A stretch of 64,000 bases of DNA from Haloferax massiliensis (GTDB taxonomy: Archaea; Halobacteriota; Halobacteria; Halobacteriales; Haloferacaceae), in the NCBI RefSeq assembly GCF_001368915.1, contig NZ_CSTE01000003.1, forward strand, positions 310,001-374,000. The letters are read 5' to 3'. Under the pieces are notes generated by a model. The model searched no databases. It was not told the origin of the DNA and saw nothing but the letters and a program-made list of their open reading frames with translations. Shown here piece after piece: positions 60,265 through 64,000 of the stretch. The position numbers and the translations under genes are program-made. Each line of letters begins with the position of its first letter. Position 1 is the stretch's first letter.

Positions 60265-61533
60265 TCAGTCGGGCGAGAAGCTCTCGGTGAGCGTCCGCCC
60301 GACCAGCCCGGCGGCGACGAACGCGAGGACGCTGGTGCAGACGAACGCCGTCGCGTAGTCGAACCGGGTGGCGAGCACGCCGACGACGAGCGGCCCGAGG
60401 ACGCCGCCGAGGCCGCGGGCGGTCGAGCGGAGACCCATTAGCTCGGATTCGCGGTCGACGGGGGCCACGTCGGCGACGAAGGCGATGGTGCCCACGGTGA
60501 GCATGGAGAACGTGACCGCGTGGACGACGAAGGCGGTGCTGCTGATACCGATGCGGGCCAACTGTCCGTCGGGGACGAGCGCGAGCACGACGACGAGCGC
60601 CTGCACGCCGCTGCCGGCGAGGCCGCCGACGATGAGCTTCTTCCGGCCGATGGTATCGCTCAGGCGACCGAAGCCGTACATCGAGACCACACGGACCGCG
60701 GGACTGACCGCGAGGACGGCACCCATGACGACGTTCGAGAGACCCACGTCGGCGACGAGGAACACCGGAACGACCGAGATAAAGCCCTTCTCGGTCATGT
60801 TCCGGAGGACGATGCCGACGTACAGCCAGCCGAGTCCGGTGCGCTCGAACAGTTCGCGCCGCGCGCCGCCGGGGAGGAGCCGACCGCGGACCTCCCGCAG
60901 GAGTCGGCCCGCGGTCAGCGTCGCCTCCGACGGCGGCGTCGGGTCGCTGATGCGGAGCGTGAGGAGCGTCGCCACGAGGCCGAGTCCGACGACGACGAGG
61001 TAGAGGTCTGTCGGCACGAGCAGGCCGACGAGATAGCCGACGAACAGCCGACCGCTGATGGCTCCGGCGGAGCGGGCGCTGCTGTAAAAGCCGATGGAGC
61101 GCCCGCGGTCGGAGTCGCCGCCCGACTCGCTCACGATGGTGAGGATCACCGACTGGAATCCGGCGGTGAACACCGCGAACAGTCCGCGACAGGCGATTTG
61201 GAGCGGGAGCGACGCGGTCACGGTCAGCGGAACGATGGCGAGCGTCGAGAGGAGCGCGGTCCCGACGAGTATCGCACGCCGGCGACCCGTGATGTCGGCG
61301 ATTGCGCCCCAGACAGGGGCGAACACGAACAGTCCGAACGAGAACGCCGCGTACGCGAGGCTCACGGCGAACGGCGACCCCTGTTCGCCGATGTAGAGCG
61401 CCATCGCCGTGCCGAAAAGCGACCCGCACGCGACGCGCGAGAGGCCGATGAGCGCGAGCGCGCTTCGCTGCCCTCGACTCGCTGGTCGAGCCTGCTGATT
61501 GACTACCACTACGACCGGGTGTGACGCTACCAT
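60265..61533 (-). CDS. MFS transporter
   Basis: 422 residues with twelve hydrophobic helices in two halves and the GAIADITGRRR loop between helices 2 and 3 (MFS motif A). Central loop about 195-230. The family moves drugs, sugars or sugar acids; here a monomeric sugar acid is possible, but a drug-exporter type is equally consistent. Confidence 0.82.
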   Translation of the reverse strand: MVASHPVVVVVNQQARPASRGQRSALALIGLSRVACGSLFGTAMALYIGEQGSPFAVSLAYAAFSFGLFVFAPVWGAIADITGRRRAILVGTALLSTLAIVPLTVTASLPLQIACRGLFAVFTAGFQSVILTIVSESGGDSDRGRSIGFYSSARSAGAISGRLFVGYLVGLLVPTDLYLVVVGLGLVATLLTLRISDPTPPSEATLTAGRLLREVRGRLLPGGARRELFERTGLGWLYVGIVLRNMTEKGFISVVPVFLVADVGLSNVVMGAVLAVSPAVRVVSMYGFGRLSDTIGRKKLIVGGLAGSGVQALVVVLALVPDGQLARIGISSTAFVVHAVTFSMLTVGTIAFVADVAPVDRESELMGLRSTARGLGGVLGPLVVGVLATRFDYATAFVCTSVLAFVAAGLVGRTLTESFSPD

Positions 61534-61604
61534 CCAATAAAGATTGGCGAGGCGGAAGGCCGCGGGCGGAACGCTCTTGCGGGCGGGTCGAGTGAGTGAG
61601 TCGT

Positions 61605-62288
61605 ATGCGAACCTACGAGGTCAGCCGCATCGACGCGGCCAGAGCGGTCCCGCTGACCGGCGCGGTCGACGGCACGGTGTGGGAGCGGGCGAACGTCGCC
61701 CGGCTGGACGAGTACGCGTGGGGCGACGAGCCCGGCCCGGAGACGACGGTCAGGGCGCTGTACGACACGAAGGCGCTCTACCTCCAGTTCCACGTCGAGG
61801 ACGGCGAGATAACCGCCGACGTGACGGAGCTGAACGGGCCGACGTTCGAGGACAGTTCCGTCGAGTGCTTCGCCACGCCGGAACCACCAGACGACGGCTC
61901 GTCGGGCCGGTACTTCAACTTCGAGGCGAACTGTTGCGGCGCGTTCAAACTCGCGTGGCAGGAGCCGGACTGGCGAGAGCGCGACGTCGGCCGCGACCTC
62001 GTCGCGCCGGCCGACGCGGCGGCCGTCGAGGTCGAGACGTCCGTCCCCGGACCCACGAAGACCGCGTCCCCGGACGACGACTCGTGGTGGCTCGCGGCGC
62101 GGCTCCCGGTTTCGACGCTCCGGTCGTTGACCGGCCTCCCGCTCGAACTCGACTCGGAGACGGTCTGGCGCGGGAACTTCTACCGGAGCGGCCTCCCGGA
62201 CGCGCAGAAGGGGACGTGGAACCGAATCGAACTGCCGGAGCCGACGTACCACTCCCCCGAGTTCTTCGGGCGCATCGAGTTCGAGTGA
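61605..62288 (+). CDS. Carbohydrate-binding-family-9-like protein
   Basis: 227 residues of beta-sandwich: ALYDTKALYLQFHVEDGEIT, FEDSSVECFATPE, RYFNFEANCCGAFKLAW and WWLAARLPVSTL. This CBM9-like module binds sugar ends in other proteins and also occurs alone near glycosidases. No signal peptide, so intracellular. ATG at 61605 preferred to the GTG three codons earlier. Confidence 0.75.
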   Translation: MRTYEVSRIDAARAVPLTGAVDGTVWERANVARLDEYAWGDEPGPETTVRALYDTKALYLQFHVEDGEITADVTELNGPTFEDSSVECFATPEPPDDGSSGRYFNFEANCCGAFKLAWQEPDWRERDVGRDLVAPADAAAVEVETSVPGPTKTASPDDDSWWLAARLPVSTLRSLTGLPLELDSETVWRGNFYRSGLPDAQKGTWNRIELPEPTYHSPEFFGRIEFE

Positions 62289-62367
62289 GCGGTCGCCCCG
62301 GTCGGTTCAACGAGTGGACGCTGGTCGCACCGAAACGGCTTTTCGCGCGGGTCGTGAACGGGTGTTC

Positions 62368-63021
62368 ATGCAACAGCCGTCAGCGTTAGTCATCGGAGAG
62401 ACGACCTTCTCGTTCCACGATTTCGAGGAGATGCGACCGCACATCGAGTCCGCCATCGGCGACGCCGCCGCGGTGACCGCGACGACCGACAAGGACGCCC
62501 TCGCCGACCTCGCGGGCTACGACCTCGTCGTGGACTACCTGACGGACGTCACCCTGACCCCCGAGCAGTTGGACGGCCTCCTCGGCTTCGTCCGCGACGG
62601 CGGGGCGTACCTCGGTCTCCACTGCGCCGCCGACCTGACGAACGTCCACGACGGAAACGGCGGCCTCGACAAACGCGACGAGCCGTTTCCCGATTTCCGC
62701 GACCTCCTCGGCGGCCACTTCCTCACCCATCCCGAGCAGTCCACCTTCGGCGTCGAAATCGTCGCGGACCACGACGTGACCGACGGCGTCAGCGACTTCG
62801 AGGTGTTCGACGAACCGTACCAAGTCGACGTTGACGACGACGTGACCGTGCTCGCGCGCATGAATCACCCCGACCTCGCAGACTACCCGGTCGCATGGGT
62901 CAGAGAGTACGGCGCGGGCCGGGTCTGTTACGCGTCGCTCGGCCACACCGCCGAGGCCTTCGAGAACGACGACTACCGGCGACTGCTCCGCAACGCCGTC
63001 GGCTGGCTGGTCCGCGACTGA
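62368..63021 (+). CDS. ThuA-like protein
   Basis: 217 residues of glutamine-amidotransferase-like fold: DLVVDYLTDVTLTPEQLDGL, GGAYLGLHCAAD (about 85-96), GGHFLTHPEQSTFGVEIV, PVAWVREYGAGRVCYASLGH. Known: ThuA takes part in trehalose/disaccharide use in rhizobia and sits beside Gfo/Idh/MocA genes in many sugar loci; its reaction is not certain. 79 bases after the CBM9-like gene. Confidence 0.82.
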   Translation: MQQPSALVIGETTFSFHDFEEMRPHIESAIGDAAAVTATTDKDALADLAGYDLVVDYLTDVTLTPEQLDGLLGFVRDGGAYLGLHCAADLTNVHDGNGGLDKRDEPFPDFRDLLGGHFLTHPEQSTFGVEIVADHDVTDGVSDFEVFDEPYQVDVDDDVTVLARMNHPDLADYPVAWVREYGAGRVCYASLGHTAEAFENDDYRRLLRNAVGWLVRD

Positions 63022-63091
63022 GCGGGGCGGCCGCGGCGTCGACGGCTGCGGCGTGTGAACGTTTATCCCGGTCGATTCCGAACGTCTGGGC

Positions 63092-63334
63092 ATGAACCTT
63101 CGAGCCGCCGACCTGACCGTGTTCGTGTTCGTCCTCGGCGTCCTGCTCTCGGGAATGTGGCTGGCCCAGCAGTTCGGCATGGAGTGGTCGCCGACGCTGT
63201 TGGCCATCGTCGCCGTCGTCTCGGCCGTCTGGACGGCCTACTACCGGTTCGGCGTTGCGCCGCGAATCGACGCGAGCGGAGCGGACGACGACGCCCGAAA
63301 TGAGACAGGAGTCGGCGACGGCGCACAGGAGTGA
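63092..63334 (+). CDS. Small two-helix membrane protein, function unknown
   Basis: 80 residues: helices at about 8-26 (LTVFVFVLGVLLSGMWLAQ) and 34-52 (SPTLLAIVAVVSAVWTAYY), then a Ser/Asp/Gly-rich acidic tail. Good haloarchaeal composition; no family recognised. Confidence 0.65.
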   Translation: MNLRAADLTVFVFVLGVLLSGMWLAQQFGMEWSPTLLAIVAVVSAVWTAYYRFGVAPRIDASGADDDARNETGVGDGAQE

Positions 63335-63390
63335 CCGACTGACCGCATCAGCCGGTGTCGGCGACCGACACGCCGATTCGTCCCGCCGCG

Positions 63391-64000
63391 CTACCGCTCG
63401 CCGAAGTACGGAATAATCTCGTTTTCGTAGTGCCGCATCGTCTCCTCGAAGTCGCCGACCGGGATGAGAACGAGGTTGTCGACGCCCGCGTCGCGGAACG
63501 CCTCGATGCGCTCGATGGCGCGCTCGGGGTCGCCGGCGACGCAGACCTCGTCGACGGCCTCGTCCGGGATGCGCTCGGCCGCCGCCGACAGTTGCCGCTC
63601 CTGTTCCTCGTCGAACGCCATCTGCCACATGACGGGCGTCGATTCCGCGATGTCCTCGTAGCCCATCGCGGCGAGGAGCGGCGGCCGGAGCGCGAGGTTC
63701 ACGCGGTTGCGCTCGATACCGGCCGCGCGGGCCTCGTCGCCGTCGTCGGAGACCGTCGTCGGAACCATGACGGCGCGGTCGATGGCGTCTGGGTCGCGGC
63801 CGCGGTCCGCGGCCACGTCGAGGACTTTCCCGAGGTCCGCGGCGTACTCGTCGGGCGAGTAAATCCACGGGAACCAACCGTCCGCGACCGCGCCCGTCAG
63901 GCCGCGCATGCTCTCGCCGTAGCCGCCTATCCAGAGCGGCGGTCGCGGCTCCTGTGCGGGCTTCAGCCCCATGTGGGCGTCGTCGAGGTCGAAGTAGTCG
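63391..64000 (-). CDS. LLM class F420/flavin oxidoreductase, C-terminal part
   Basis: The gene runs off the right edge; about 203 C-terminal residues are visible. PPLWIGGYGESMRGLTGAVADGWFPW and the end VAGDPERAIERIEAFRDAGVDNLVLIPVG belong to the luciferase-like barrel family, nearest to F420-dependent methylene-tetrahydromethanopterin reductase-like proteins. Substrate unknown. Confidence 0.82.
   Translation of the reverse strand, partial: DYFDLDDAHMGLKPAQEPRPPLWIGGYGESMRGLTGAVADGWFPWIYSPDEYAADLGKVLDVAADRGRDPDAIDRAVMVPTTVSDDGDEARAAGIERNRVNLALRPPLLAAMGYEDIAESTPVMWQMAFDEEQERQLSAAAERIPDEAVDEVCVAGDPERAIERIEAFRDAGVDNLVLIPVGDFEETMRHYENEIIPYFGER

Noticed and set aside
1..64000. tRNA, rRNA, CRISPR array or transposase
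   Set aside because: I looked for T-loop GGTTCGAATCC-type blocks, spaced identical repeats and DDE/IS200-like proteins and found none that held up; GTTCGAATC near 44180 has no matching acceptor stem.

Overview
The window is about 65% GC, with GC-rich third codon positions, very acidic proteins, Tat-type (twin-arginine) lipoproteins, TFB and TRAM proteins, bacterio-opsin-activator-type HTH regulators and TATA boxes placed 25-35 bases before start codons. This is a halophilic archaeon (class Halobacteria), most like Haloferax or a close relative. I found no rRNA, tRNA, CRISPR array, transposase or integrase. Most genes look chromosomal.

Layout. 1-5.8 kb: the end of a FAD/Fe-S oxidoreductase, glutamate dehydrogenase beside an ectoine-hydrolase-like M24 enzyme, a luciferase-like flavin oxidoreductase and a small membrane protein. 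5.8-11 kb: a minus-strand operon of two secreted TasA/CalY-like proteins, a SipW-type signal peptidase and a membrane-anchored glycine-rich protein whose C-terminus carries the same signature as the two secreted proteins; it looks like a surface-fibre system. 11-16 kb: a response regulator/PAS/GAF/HTH protein, a membrane histidine kinase and two overlapping small membrane proteins. 16-21.2 kb: an EamA transporter divergent from a FilR1-type regulator, a PQQ-repeat lipoprotein, a 50-residue Cys-containing protein, a methyltransferase and a Thr/Glu-rich lipoprotein. 21.6-27.1 kb: a transmembrane thrombospondin-repeat/HTH protein, then an HTH regulator, an eIF1/SUI1-like protein, a TFB that has lost its zinc-ribbon cysteines, and a small membrane protein. 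These last four each have a TTGG-N6-CCAA palindrome at the same place in the promoter and look like one regulon. A TRAM-domain gene lies beside them.

27.1-32.6 kb: two paralogous phage-tail-tube-like proteins with no other tail genes nearby; a CopB-type P-type ATPase broken by a one-base frameshift; a membrane-tethered HTH regulator; a Met/His-rich exported protein; and a SHOCT membrane protein, probably a copper-response group. 32.7 kb is biotin synthase.

34-63 kb is a large carbohydrate region that looks built for pectin: a sugar ABC transporter (binding protein, two permeases, ATPase), an IclR regulator, four Gfo/Idh/MocA dehydrogenases, a secreted family 1 pectate lyase, a cytoplasmic family 28 polygalacturonase, a LarA-like protein, an esterase, an oligopeptide-type ABC transporter whose two permeases are fused, an MFS transporter, a family 9-like carbohydrate-binding protein and a ThuA-like protein. 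The likely flow is outside cleavage by the lyase, import of oligosaccharides, inside trimming by GH28 and esterase, then oxidation of sugar acids by the dehydrogenases. The window ends inside an F420/flavin-type luciferase-like oxidoreductase.
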